A stretch of 64,000 nt of DNA from Cyclaneusma minus (GCA_037179335.1 JAKZHN010000001.1:1798001-1862000), one strand, 5' to 3'. Counted from the first letter of the stretch, positions 1 to 9,274 are shown. Numbers and translations: made by a program. The notes: a model not told the origin generated them from the sequence alone.

Positions 1-919
1 TCATGGCACTCCGGCACAGGCGTCCTACGGCTATGGCGCGACTCCTGGCTTCGGAGGCTTTGGCGGACCGGCTGGAGGAGCAGGTGTGAGCGGACGGATG
101 GGCGAGCAGGGAGGACTACGGACGGGCTGGCTGGCGGCTTTCGGGACTGAGGGATATGATGGCGAACCGCCTCTGTTGGAGGAGCTGGGGGTCAATTTTG
201 GACACATACAGACAAAGGTACGGCTCCCCTGTCTCCTGCGCTCTCAGAGCACGGGCTGCAACGGAAACACTGCATGATTGTTTCTATGGAGTTTGGAGGA
301 GCAATGCTGACTCAATGTGTTCACACAGACACTAGCCGTCCTCAACCCCCTAGCCCGCATCGACCAACACATTATGGACGACTCCGACCTCGCTGGCCCC
401 ATCCTCTTCTTCCTCCTCTTCGGCACCTTTCTTCTCTTCTCCGGCAAAGTGCATTTCGGCTACATCTACGGCCTCGCACTCCTCGGCTCCACCTCCCTCC
501 ATCTCATCCTCTCCCTAATGTCTCCTCCCCTGCCTCCTCCCGGCAGCCACAACCCCGATCCCTACGCCGCCGCTAATCACGAAAACCCCGGCGTAGGAGG
601 CGCACATCTGTCCAGCACATTGACATTCCCGAGAAGTGCGAGTGTGCTGGGCTACTGTTTGTTGCCGCTGGTGCTTACGAGCTTGGTCGGTATTGTGCTG
701 CCGATGGATACTGTGGTGGGATATTTCCTGACTAGCTGTGCGATCGCATGGTGCACGTACAGCAGTTCTGGAATGTTTTGTGCTGTGGGAAGAATGAGGG
801 GGATGCGTGGCTTGGTAGCCTATCCCTTGGCGCTGTTCTATGTCGGCTTTGGCATCATGGGAATCTTCTCGAGTCGGGGCAGCGGTACGCTCGCGAAAGT
901 GGGTGCTAAGGGTGTTTGA
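1..919 (+). CDS. YIP1: YIP1-family Golgi membrane protein, 3' part (5' end outside window)
   Basis: This is the C-terminal part of a Yip1/YIPF5-type protein, which binds Rab/Ypt GTPases and helps form ER-derived COPII vesicles. The reading frame enters at base 2 with a Gly/Ala/Pro/Tyr-rich cytosolic stretch. Exons are 2-217 and 329-919, joined in phase 0 across an intron with donor GTACGG and acceptor ACAG. The junction restores the family signature: EELGVNFGHI before the intron, then TLAVLNPL and DLAGP after it. About five hydrophobic membrane segments follow, including SVLGYCLLPLVL and LVAYPLALFY, both typical of YIPF5 relatives. The frame stops at TGA 917-919. The 5' half of the second exon is C-rich and the 3' half is G-rich on the coding strand. 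The family call is firm; the true N-terminus cannot be seen. Confidence 0.93.
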
Positions 920-1527
920 TGATTCTTTGGTGTGGCTGATAAGCCCGGCTGGTTGTGAAGGAATGCTTGGATGTATATCATGGATGTGTATGGACTATGT
1001 ATGAGTGAGTGATAAGAGCAGAAAAGCCTGGCGTTTGAAGGACTGAGGTCTGGATGGTGGAGCTGGTGCATAGCGTTATAGAACCACGACTCACCAAAGA
1101 ATGTCAAAATAATATCGCAAAAAGCTCGGGATATGGACATTGTGAGGATATCTCGAATGGTGCAGACAATGTGTCGAAGCACGGAAGTGCTTGGTGGACT
1201 TTTGATGAGTTTCGAGAGGTGAGGATGAGGTGTTGGGGTACCGCGGGTATCTAGGGGGAAGGGAAAGAGTTTGGGGCGAAGGAGGGGAGTTAGAAGGGAG
1301 AAGAGGGAGCCGGGGAGCAGAAGAGAGTGTCAGAAGGGGAAATTTTGAGTCAGGAGGTGGACAAGAAGTTGAAAGGGTTGGAAGAAGAAAGAAAAGTTGG
1401 CAGAAGAGGGTTTTGGGAGGGGAAAGACTTGTATTGTTATGGCTGCAAATTAGGACTCGAGGTCGTGGCTATGAGCTTGAATCATACCGGGCCCCAGTGA
1501 GGCACCTGCTTCACAGACTCTTCCCGA

Positions 1528-1642
1528 GTCCATGGGAACCTCACAAGTCCTGTGGAATTTATCTCGGGTCCTTTAGAACCTCCCGTGTCCTTTGGGATAT
1601 CTCAAGTTTTGAGGAACCCCCCGAGTTCATTCGAATATTCGA
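1528..1642 (+). repeat. Degenerate tandem array with a unit of about 19 bp
   Basis: Six successive units begin with GTCC or GTTT/GTTC at 1528, 1547, 1568, 1587, 1606 and 1625. Spacings are 19, 21, 19, 19 and 19 bp. The approximate consensus is GTCCTTTGGAACCTCCCGA. Copies differ from each other at many positions, so the array is old or loosely constrained. A further related unit lies at about 1746-1765. Confidence 0.6.
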
Positions 1643-1931
1643 GTTGGACTATTCGCAAGCATGATCTATTTCTCTGCTCAGAGGAATAGTCCTGGCCCAA
1701 GCCGGCCCAGTTCTCCAGTCGCCCTGACTTTGCCACAGTAAACTTCCCGAGTTCTTCTGGGATGAACCTGCTTTTGATGGTTCGAGGGTTCAGTTCAGCT
1801 CTACAGCACCGTCGCACAAGAGTATGGATTTAGGGAGCATCTAGTCTGCTCTAGCCACCGCCTCGTGAAGCTGGAACTGCGCCTCGTAGCACAAACTCGT
1901 CAAACCATCAAAACAAATCCACGGTACACAT

Positions 1932-1961
1932 TATAAACCGCTGACATTCAAGGTATTTAAG
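1932..1961 (+). promoter_or_regulatory. Candidate TATA-like core promoter of the spherulin-4 gene
   Basis: TATAAA occurs at 1932-1937 and TATTTAAG at 1954-1961, about 105-130 bp before the ATG at 2065. The second lies inside a small inverted repeat, GGTA...TACC. Spacing is plausible for a fungal core promoter. No transcript start can be seen, so this is inference from motif and position. Confidence 0.35.
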
Positions 1962-2064
1962 TACCATCCACGAATGGTCAGGACTTTGACCAAAAGTCAA
2001 GCACATCAGTAAATTTTCTCAAGTCACATCTTTTGCACTCGTACTGTTGATTTGCCAAGTCATC

Positions 2065-2865
2065 ATGAAGACCTTTTCCCTCCTCACGACCCTCGCCGGC
2101 CTTACATCTGCTACAAACGTCCTACTGCCACTTTACATCTATCCCTATCCCAGTAGTGTCTGGACCCCCGTATTCAACGCCATCACCGCAAATCCCAAGC
2201 TCAACTTCCAAATCGTCATCAACCCCAACAGCGGTCCCGACAACATGGCAACTCCCAACTCCGACTTCGCACCCAACCTGGCCAAGTTGAACGGCTATTC
2301 CAATGTCCAGACAATCGGCTATGTCCACACCAGCTACGGCAACCGAGCCATCTCCGACCTCAAAAAAGACATCGCCTTCTACGCCGGCTGGTCCACCCCC
2401 TCAAGTCCCAACGTCGCCGTCAAGGGAATTTTCTTCGACGAAACTAGCAATACCGCGGATGCAGCCAACTACACGTACATGCAAACACTGTCCAACTACG
2501 TTTACCAAGAAATCGGTTCCAGCAGTGCCGTGATTTTCAACATGGGCGCTACGCCGCAGAACACGAACCATTATGGCCTCGCCACCAACATCATCACTGC
2601 CGAGTTGGCGGGCTCATCATACCAAAACCAGACCACTATCGGCAAGATTCCGGCGGGCTACGGTTCGAAGAGCAGCATTCTTGTGCATAGTTATACGGGG
2701 ACGGCGCCCAACTTGAAGAGCTTGTTGGGGACCTTGGCCGCGAATCTGGTGCAGGGAGCTTATTTTACTAGTGATACGGATTATCAGAGTGTTACTACGG
2801 GGGTGGGGAATGTTACGAATGTGGCGGCGGGTTTGAGTGCTGCTAATGCCGCTATTGTCAAATAG
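2065..2865 (+). CDS. Secreted spherulation-specific family 4 (spherulin-4-like) protein
   Basis: A single exon encodes 266 residues. The open frame extends upstream, but only through a non-ATG triplet, so ATG 2065 is taken as the start. It opens a typical signal peptide (MKTFSLLTTLAGLTSA). The mature part begins with LLPLYIYPYPSS, and contains the motifs INPNSGP, TIGYVHTSYGNR and GIFFDET. These are characteristic of the spherulin-4 family, a TIM-barrel-like group found in fungi and slime moulds whose biochemical role is poorly defined. Several N-glycosylation sequons are present (for example NYT, NQT, NVT). Coding-strand composition shifts from C-rich near the start to G-rich near the stop. 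The gene converges on the pectin lyase gene with only about 255 bp between the two stop codons. The family call is strong; the function is unknown. Confidence 0.9.
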   Translation: MKTFSLLTTLAGLTSATNVLLPLYIYPYPSSVWTPVFNAITANPKLNFQIVINPNSGPDNMATPNSDFAPNLAKLNGYSNVQTIGYVHTSYGNRAISDLKKDIAFYAGWSTPSSPNVAVKGIFFDETSNTADAANYTYMQTLSNYVYQEIGSSSAVIFNMGATPQNTNHYGLATNIITAELAGSSYQNQTTIGKIPAGYGSKSSILVHSYTGTAPNLKSLLGTLAANLVQGAYFTSDTDYQSVTTGVGNVTNVAAGLSAANAAIVK

Positions 2866-3120
2866 GCTGATTTGATTAGACGGGCTACTATCTGATGCTA
2901 GGCTGCGTTTAGGAGTTTGAGAAACACGAAAACAAGGCTTTGTCTTTGTTTTTGTGGTACTGTCTATGGCGATAGATAAGATCTTTGGAATTGGGAGGAT
3001 TACTAGCTGAACCTAATCAAGATCCAAGCAAAACACAACTATATACAAAGAACAAGGCCGCCATGTCCTCTCGTCCCCTCATTCATCCACGCAATAGATA
3101 GTAAGGTAAGTTACACTCCA

Positions 3121-4404
3121 TTACATCTTCATCTTGTAACTCTCAATGCCTGCTCCAGCGTTGGAAGTGACGCTCTCTACAACAGTGCTGTACTCATCAG
3201 CACTCGCAACACTCTCGCCCTCAAAGTCGCTGAAGAAGCTAGTAGTGCTACCGCTGAAAGAACCCGAGTCGCCAAAGCCGTTGAGAACACAGTCGTGTCC
3301 GAGGTAAGTCTTGCAAGACCCGCCAGCAGTAGTCGAAGGCGTAACATAGACTTCACCATCCATCTCGGACTCGGTAACAGCAGCAATGTTTTGGAACACG
3401 TTGCCCTCGGCAAGCACATAGCCGCCCTCACCGATCTCGAAAGCGTGGCCGGTGTTGTCGTACCAGTAGTTGTTGACAGCGTGCAGGACGGTGTTGCCTT
3501 GGATCTTGGGCGAGCGGCCGGAAGTGTGGTAGATGTAGTTTCCTTTCATGGTGACCAGGTCGTTGCTGCCGTCGAGGTAGATGCCCCAGTAGTGGTAGGT
3601 GTCGCAGGTGGCGGAGTAGTCGGACATGCCGTTGATGTAGTTGTTGGTCAGGGAAACGCGGTTGGAGGCAGAGGTACCGAGGACGTAGTGTTGGCGGCCG
3701 ATTTGGGAGGTGGTTACGTGGTCGACCCAGATGAGGTCGGCGTCGTCGATGGTGATGGCGTCACCTCCCCAGACGTACTTCGGGTTGATGTCGGTGATTT
3801 GGATGTTTCTAGTTGTATGTCAGCAAAATGTAGCGGACTGAAGGGGGGTTCAGGGGGTTCAGGGGCTTACTGGATGATGATGTTGCTGGCTCCGGAGACG
3901 ATACGGAGACCCTTGCCCTTGATGATACCAGAGGATCCCTCACCAAGGATGGTCTTGTCAGAGGCAACAGTGATACCAAGAGTACCAGCATTGTCACTGT
4001 CTCCAAGTTAGCATCTTACTCATGAGGTTTTCCATCCAATATATGTTCCGTTCAACTTACTAGGTCACAGAAGTTGTGGGCGCATCAGGCTCATAGTTGG
4101 TGCACCAGTCATTCTGGTTGATAGCCAACTGACAACCGCTCGCAGTACCCCAAGGAGCACAACCAGTCGTGGTAGTGGTACCCTCAGTGCCAGTGAAGTC
4201 AAAGGTAGTCGAGAGAACAATGACTCTAGCCTCATCGTCTCCAAGGTATGAGACCAGCTCATCGGTCGTGGTAGGGTAAACAGCAGTGGCATCACCACCT
4301 CCAGTGACGGAAGCAGCAAAACCCTCAGGAGTGCCGTAGACAGACTGAGCAAGAACATTGCTGGCGCAAGCAAGAGTTACGCTGAAAAGAGCGGACGACT
4401 TCAT
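3121..4404 (-). CDS. Secreted pectin lyase (polysaccharide lyase family 1)
   Basis: Three exons, 4404-4061, 3996-3871 and 3808-3121, encode 385 residues. Introns are 64 and 62 nt, with GTAAG donors (the second GTAAGC) and TAAC/TGAC-like branch sequences. The first 19-20 residues are a signal peptide ending near VLAQS. Family PL1 motifs appear in order: GEGSSGIIKGKGLRI, TDINPKYVWGGDAI, WVDHVTTSQIGRQHYVLG, SDYSATCD, TSGRSPKIQGN (with the catalytic-site arginine) and GHAFEIGEGGYVLAEGNVFQN. These match Aspergillus-type pectin lyases, which cut methylated polygalacturonate by beta-elimination outside the cell, rather than calcium-dependent pectate lyases. The length fits the family. No truncation or missing key residue is seen. 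The gene would serve plant cell-wall breakdown. Confidence 0.95.
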
Positions 4405-5460
4405 AATGAACGAAAGCCAGAGAATTAAAGGAAGGGAAGGGGCTGAAAGAATGTGATGGTTGGGATGGAAGGTATAAGATGGGGAGTAGTATTCCCTTTT
4501 GTAGTTTTGCAGCTGAAGAATAGGTACTTGCTAATCTCACTTACCGTCTCCTGACTTGTTTCTGCAGTTGACCAGCATGCGTGCCTGGGGCTGTTGGTGA
4601 CATGGAAGAATAGAGTGTAGTGGGGCAGCTGCCGCTCATCCACGGTCCTGGGAGCCATCATCCCATCTTGTCCTGCCGGCACTATCCGGGCACGACATGG
4701 GAATCGTGAACGGTGAAGTGTTCTGGACCGCGACATGGCTCTTTACATTGGTGGGGTTTGATTTCGCCATACGAGCACTATGATTGTCGACCTCGAGCTT
4801 TTCCTAATCGTCACTCGACATATCGACCGAGGAACACTGCGCAGATCCGGCTTGTAAAGCTCTGTTACCGACGTTTCGTGCCGGCAGCTGATTGAGGTCA
4901 TGTTGCCGCCGCCAGGGCCGCATGAGAGGCCATCTTCCCCAGCATCTTGGCGCTCTCGGATAGAGTGCGCGTCTCCTCAACGACGGAGGCTCAACGTTGG
5001 ATGTTTTCCTGTTGTCTTCAAACCCCAACTTTCCAGCAGTCCCCTGGGTAACCCCATAGTCAACTTGGCGGTATGTGGCCGGGGATGGGTCTTCCATCCT
5101 TTTCCACCACTCCATCTCCCCAGAACCCTCGGCCTTCCAGAAAAATGGATCATTCCCAGCTCCTCCATGTCCAGACATTTCGGTCTTTGCCATATTAAAC
5201 GCATATGAACGGTCTGAACCAAGCTTAGGCCAAGGGCCTCTGACCTCGTCGCGTAGATATATGTGCCCAGAAAGGAGAGGCTCGAGAATTGAAGAAAATG
5301 CGGGTCGCGGGAAGGGGTCCGATCGCAAGCAATCACATGAGGATGAAACGTCTGCAAGTATGTTCCGAAAATTCAGGATACCTCATGGACAAACCGTCCA
5401 AAAGGACTTTGAGAAGATGTGGGGGGAAAGGCCTGGGGACATTAAGGTGCTGAAAGGCCC

Positions 5461-5483
5461 CAGGTGTCTCATTGAGACACCTG
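5461..5483. repeat. Perfect 11-bp-arm palindrome
   Basis: CAGGTGTCTCA, one T, then TGAGACACCTG: two perfect 11-bp arms around a single base. It could form a cruciform, bind a dimeric protein, or be chance. Nothing nearby assigns a role. Confidence 0.5.
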
Positions 5484-5896
5484 ATGATAACCAGACCCCA
5501 CCTGACGCTCTAGAAATGGCTGCGAGAGACCCCTCTCCAAGCCCAGATACTGAGGCCCTTCTAGCAGACCTTGGCTGAAGGGTTCTCCTTTACCCTTATC
5601 CATTTTATACTGTTATAACCGCAAAACAGATGGACAGTTGGAGCTGAGCTTGTATAAAGCCAAGTTCAGCCTTACTGTTTGATAACTTATGAAATACTGG
5701 AGAGCGGCCAGTACGTACTCCAGCCGGGCTTACCCTTCGGGTAAACCCCGGGAATAAAAACGAATACTCCGCCTTGCTGATGAGGATGAAACGTCTGGTG
5801 CGAAGGACGACCCACAAGGCAAAAGAAGCGCGGGCTGTAGAGCGGTCCGGTGCATCGCATCTCTGGACATCTCTTGGCGTTGACGCGTCGCGGCTA

Positions 5897-6008
5897 TACT
5901 CGGTTTATGTTGGGTTTTTTATAATGGCGGCACGTGGTCTATACATATCTCTTGTAAAAGATCGCAAACTGGTCCGTGACCGCCATCATAAAAAACCCGA
6001 CCGAGTAT
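5897..6008. repeat. Long imperfect inverted repeat (arms about 40 bp)
   Basis: The left arm (5897-5939) and right arm (5971-6008) are reverse complements over about 37 bp. They share ATACTCGGT, GGGTTTTTTAT and ATGGCGG, with a 6-bp insertion (TTATGT) in the left arm and a few mismatches. A spacer of about 31 bp separates them. It could be a small foldback or MITE-like element, or a hairpin-forming transcript. I see no target-site duplication. Confidence 0.55.
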
Positions 6009-6429
6009 TGGATTGTTGTTGGAGGGAGTACATTAACGAATCTGGTCACGACGAGACTCAAGAGACATTCAGTGACTGGAGTGAGTTGATGGACAAAGAT
6101 AAGCCTGGAACTTGCGTTTCACGCATACCCCTTCCATGCAATGTGGTGAGTTGGGTACCGTACTCTACAAGGTACATGTACTATGCCGAAACGCCGAGCA
6201 ATAACCCCGCATCATACATGTACAGCAGCTATCGACCGTAGTCCGTGCAGTCGATTCTCTTCCACCAGGCCTTAGGGAGCCTCTCTTGTCCAAGCCCCTC
6301 TATCGCGAGCATCACTGTTTGCACATCACATCTCACATGCAGCAGAAGCACGTCCAACAAGACAGCAAAGTGAGAGCAATGGCCTTTTGATTCGGCTGTG
6401 CTAGGTATTCCATGATGGGTATGACCATA

Positions 6430-6778
6430 AACCACCGCTCAAGCCGCCGATCCGTCCCAGTGCCACTTATCACTCAAACAACAGTGTCACGACAATGCAA
6501 GAAGACATCAGGCAACATGCAAGACTCGAGTCACATTCCCGTCTGGTCTCCAGAGCCTGCCTAAACCCAGTGAACGCCCATCAACCGTGTCCGCCGTCTA
6601 ACGATACAACAAAGCGCAAAAAAAAAGGCCACCGGCGTCTGATTCCAGAGCGTGCCCATACCCAGCGGACTGCCATCATCATGTCCGCGGTCTACCAATG
6701 CAATAAAGCGCAAAAAAAAAGCCACCAGCGTCTGATCATCAACCACCGCTCAATCCACCGATCCGTCCCAATGCGCCA
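6430..6778 (+). repeat. Tandem duplication of about 94 bp flanked by a 36-bp direct repeat
   Basis: Two head-to-tail copies, 6541-6636 and 6637-6729, share the order GTCTG, CCAGAGC, CCAGCG or CCAGTG, GTCCGC, AAAGCGC plus a run of nine As, and GCCACC. A third copy begins at 6730 but runs out after a few bases. A separate direct repeat (ACCACCGCTCAA...GATCCGTCCCA) lies at 6430-6465 and again at 6741-6778, so it frames the duplicated block. Copies differ by scattered substitutions. Confidence 0.65.
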
Positions 6779-6789
6779 TCATCTCCGAT

Positions 6790-7768
6790 TCAATACTGGT
6801 TACCGAAAGGGTGTTCTGCAGCCGGCGAGAACATCCACTCGATGCACTCCGCGCAATCTTGGATCTGGCCACAGCCTTCGCAGCAACCATCGAAGTAGAC
6901 TGGGCCTGCGAACGCGATCGGCGAATTGTTGAAAGGTGAAAAGTAGAGCATGTTAGTCCACATCGTGTCTACAGCTCTTCCCCACGAAACACCCTCGCGG
7001 CGTATTCTGTCGCTGTATTCGGCCCAGCTCTCATGCCACTCCAGACCCTCATCCGAATCTGAAAGACCATCAGCCTCATCACGGGCGCAGGTGGTCGAGG
7101 ATGGGCGTCCCCGACATGACGATGCCAGGGAGGTACCCTGACTCCCATTCCTCCTGTGGCGACGGCGGGGATTGTCCCTGCGCAGCGAGGCGCGCATCCG
7201 GCGAAGGTTGACAGCGGTCAGTCGGTGGGAGCCAGCACCCTCCGACAACTGCATATCATTGTTAGCGGAAGAGCGCTTCAGTACATATATGCCAAGGAAG
7301 GGACTTACGCCGACGACCCAGTCAGGGTACTGGGTAACCTATGAAGGTGTGTGTCAGTGCGGCTCATATTTGCCGGAACAACATCATGGGTGGGAAGGGG
7401 ATGCGGACGGAAATCACTTACACCACCCTTGGGATATACCATTGCCTGCTGTAGTCCAGGCTGCTCGCTTACGGTTTCTATCCAATCTTCACGTTGTAAT
7501 ACCGGCTGTGGAGACGATAGTCAGTATGGCACCGACGCGCTTGAGCGGGAGGGGAATGACATACATATTCGGCAAAGGAAACTCGTCGAGGGCGAGAGCG
7601 AGGGCCGGTCAATGTGCCGCTGATCTCGCCGCTACTCCGGACCCGTCGTAGGGGCAAGGGGGAGGCCATGGCAGCAACGGCTTCATGGTGCGCGGCTGCT
7701 TGTGCCGCAGAACAGGGGTTGTTGCAAGTCTGGCATATTGCCGGATCATGCACCTCGAACGAAGACAT
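6790..7768 (-). CDS. Unrecognised cysteine-containing protein, four exons
   Basis: Exons 7768-7565, 7505-7422, 7338-7309 and 7248-6790 join in phase 0 to give 258 residues. Donors are GTATGT, GTAAGT and GTAAGT, and acceptors are ACAG, ATAG and GCAG; the third exon is only 30 nt. The start MSSFEVHD was chosen because it precedes the first spliced block and has a Met, although the same frame stays open upstream into a domain relic. The N-terminal part has CQTCNNPC. The middle is Arg- and Ser-rich (residues about 115-160). The C-terminal part has WHESWAEY, WGRAVDTMW and a cysteine cluster, CCEGCGQIQDCAEC, which might bind metal. I do not recognise the family and assign no function. The consistent splice frames argue that it is a real gene. 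Confidence 0.6.
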
Positions 7769-7903
7769 GGGGATGGATGGAGGTGTTGAGTGGGTTGTGA
7801 GAGGTGAGAGGTGAGAGGTGTCAAGAGTCAGTCGGTGGACGAATTGCTTCTGTAAGGGGAGCTGGGGTTTCCGAAAGAAAACGTGCTGGTGCTGGAATTC
7901 GAT

Positions 7904-8248
7904 GGATTGGGGGGCGCAGATGAAGCCGGCGATGATACCGACGCCGTCAGCAGAACCTTGGTTGAAAGTAGTGGTATCAGCGGGCTCGAAGGATTCTTTG
8001 GTGCGGCCGTTGAAGCCGGCGCCGAAGACGATAGAAGGATTGGTACAGAAGCCGAAGTCGAGAGCGGCGCGGCGGGTCACGTTGCTGGACGAGGAGATGT
8101 CGGCGGCGGCGGCGGAGATCTCGGCGGCGGTGGCGTCTTCGACGAGGAGGTTTTGCGTGAAGATGCAGCCTTCGGTGTCGTCCTCGGTGTCGCAGGTGTT
8201 GCCAGCTCCGGTAGAGTCGTCGGTGGAACCTGGTGTGAAGCCTTTTCC
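7904..8248 (-). pseudogene. Relic of a fungal secreted-protein C-terminal domain
   Basis: On the minus strand, a frame that opens after a TGA at 8251-8249 reads about 115 residues. It contains NTCDTEDDTEGCIFTQNLL, then CTNPSIVFGAGFNG, RTKESFEPAD, FNQGSADG and IIAGFICA. From memory, the pattern NPxIxFGxGFxGRxxxSFxPxD...FxxGSA...II..FIC recurs at the C-terminus of repeat-bearing secreted or cell-wall proteins of ascomycetes. Here no signal peptide or start is visible upstream, and the sequence loses similarity just after the FIC residues. The frame then runs without a stop into the MSSFEVHD gene. It may be a decayed gene, or the last exon of a gene whose 5' part lies in the adjacent 105-bp array. 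The family link is recollection, not a search. Confidence 0.45.
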
Positions 8249-8262
8249 TCAGCAGCCTCTTT

Positions 8263-8600
8263 CAAAGGCGACTCAGGCAGCGGGATAGTTGGCAAAAAAG
8301 ACTCTTTTGAATGGAATTTTTGCAAAGGAACAACGGGCGAAGTGACCTCTTCCACGGGAGCGTCTTGCAAAGGCGATTTAGGCAGCGGGATACTTTGCAA
8401 AAGTTCCATTCGTAAGAGTCTTCTTTGCCAAGGAACAACGGGCGAGGTAACCTTTTCCTTAGCAGCCTCTTTCAAAGGCGACTCAGGCAGCGGGATAGTT
8501 GGCAAAAAAGACTCTTTCGAATGGAACTCTTGCAAAGGAACAACGGGCGAAGTGACCTCTTCCACGGGAGCGTCTTGCAAAGGCGACTCGGGTAGAGGAA
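8263..8600. repeat. 105-bp tandem repeat array with an inverted core in the second unit
   Basis: The word CAAAGGCGA begins units at 8263, 8368, 8473 and 8578, exactly 105 bp apart. Units one and three are nearly identical, so a 210-bp period is also seen. The 37-bp core of unit two (8395-8431) matches the reverse complement of the cores at 8289-8325 and 8499-8535, with 34 of 37 positions equal to the third-unit core. The core ends are short imperfect inverted repeats (TTGGCAA and TTGCAA). Unit four is partial and diverged. Because 105 is divisible by three, open frames cross the array on both strands. The minus-strand frame gives a Pro/Glu-rich 35-residue repeat with TSPVVPLQ and IPLPESPL. 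Whether either strand is translated is not clear. Confidence 0.8.
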
Positions 8601-8944
8601 TGTCTGGCAGAGAAGGCTCTTGCAGAGGAGCTTCCTCCCTAATAGTCTCTTGCTCGGGATGTTGCTTGACAAGGATTCAATTGGGGGGTGAGGGTGTATT
8701 TGAGTGACTTGAAGAGAACACAGCTCCGCAGGGTTGTAGTAGAGGGTGGTGGGCGGTTGTTGTATGTTGGGTCCAAAAAGCAAGCGATGATCTTGGAAAT
8801 GTTGTGGAGATGTGTCTGTTCAGCGGTGATGATAATGGTGACATGAACACGGGAGACGTCGCGCTGGGTTACAGCTCGCAGCTTGTGCGACTTGAGCTTC
8901 CCCGCGCCCCGCTGCTTCCGATAAGACTCGCCCGATAGCTTCAG

Positions 8945-9077
8945 GTGATTTCAAGAAATGCAAGTGATTTTAAGAAATGCAAGTAATGGAGAGAAATGCA
9001 AGTAATCGCTCTAAATGCAAGTGTTTGAAAGACATCCCAGTGATCGAGAGAAATGCAGGCAATTTTGAGAAACGCTG
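8945..9077 (+). repeat. Minisatellite: seven 19-bp units
   Basis: Seven units in perfect 19-bp register start at 8945, 8964, 8983, 9002, 9021, 9040 and 9059. The consensus is close to GTGATTTNAAGAAATGCAA. The fifth unit is the most divergent. The array ends about 200 bp before the ATG of the HVA22-type gene, so it lies in that gene's promoter or leader. Confidence 0.8.
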
Positions 9078-9274
9078 GAAGCCTAGAACTGGGGGAGATT
9101 CAAATGGTTAGAGGACAGGCTATCAGATCTTGCACGCAGAAGAAAGTCCGCCACGAGATAGGCTCCCGTAGCCTACCCCCAGGACCCTTCCTGCATCGAC
9201 ACCCTTCACTACTATTCCTACGAGAAACGCCTCCTTCACTCAACCCTCCCTAACTGACAGTACAATACTCGGCC

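Larger units (their letters stand above)
920..2064. other. Intergenic region between YIP1 and the spherulin-4 gene
   Basis: No convincing gene is seen. Several open frames cross this stretch on both strands, but none has a recognisable domain. A purine-rich G/A tract lies at about 1250-1440. The degenerate 19-bp array at 1528-1642 is listed separately, and a related unit recurs at about 1743-1771. Confidence 0.7.
4405..6789. other. Gene-poor region upstream of pectin lyase, with several repeats
   Basis: No gene is recognised in these 2.4 kb. Open frames exist (the longest at about 5075-5578 on + and 4804-5328 on -) but show no domain or plausible start context. The region holds a perfect short palindrome, a large inverted repeat and a tandem duplication, listed separately. 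A 17-bp word, TGAGGATGAAACGTCTG, occurs at about 5338 and again at about 5780. Confidence 0.65.

Noticed and set aside
1740..1800. tRNA B-box-like GGTTCGAGGGTTC
   Set aside because: No matching A box or cloverleaf pairing around it.
3295..4011. 238-residue open frame on + across the pectin lyase gene
   Set aside because: It lies antisense to exons of a gene with a complete, recognisable PL1 domain; the C-rich codon usage of that gene leaves antisense frames open.
4804..5578. Overlapping frames on both strands at 4.8-5.6 kb as a gene
   Set aside because: No domain, start context or splice structure supports either strand.
7883..8707. 274-residue + frame across the 105-bp array
   Set aside because: Its repetition follows from the DNA repeat, whose period is a multiple of three. 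The minus strand is equally open and contains the recognisable domain fragment, so I do not call a + gene.
8263..9077. Possible CRISPR-like array
   Set aside because: Units are contiguous with no unique spacers, the units vary, and the genome is eukaryotic.
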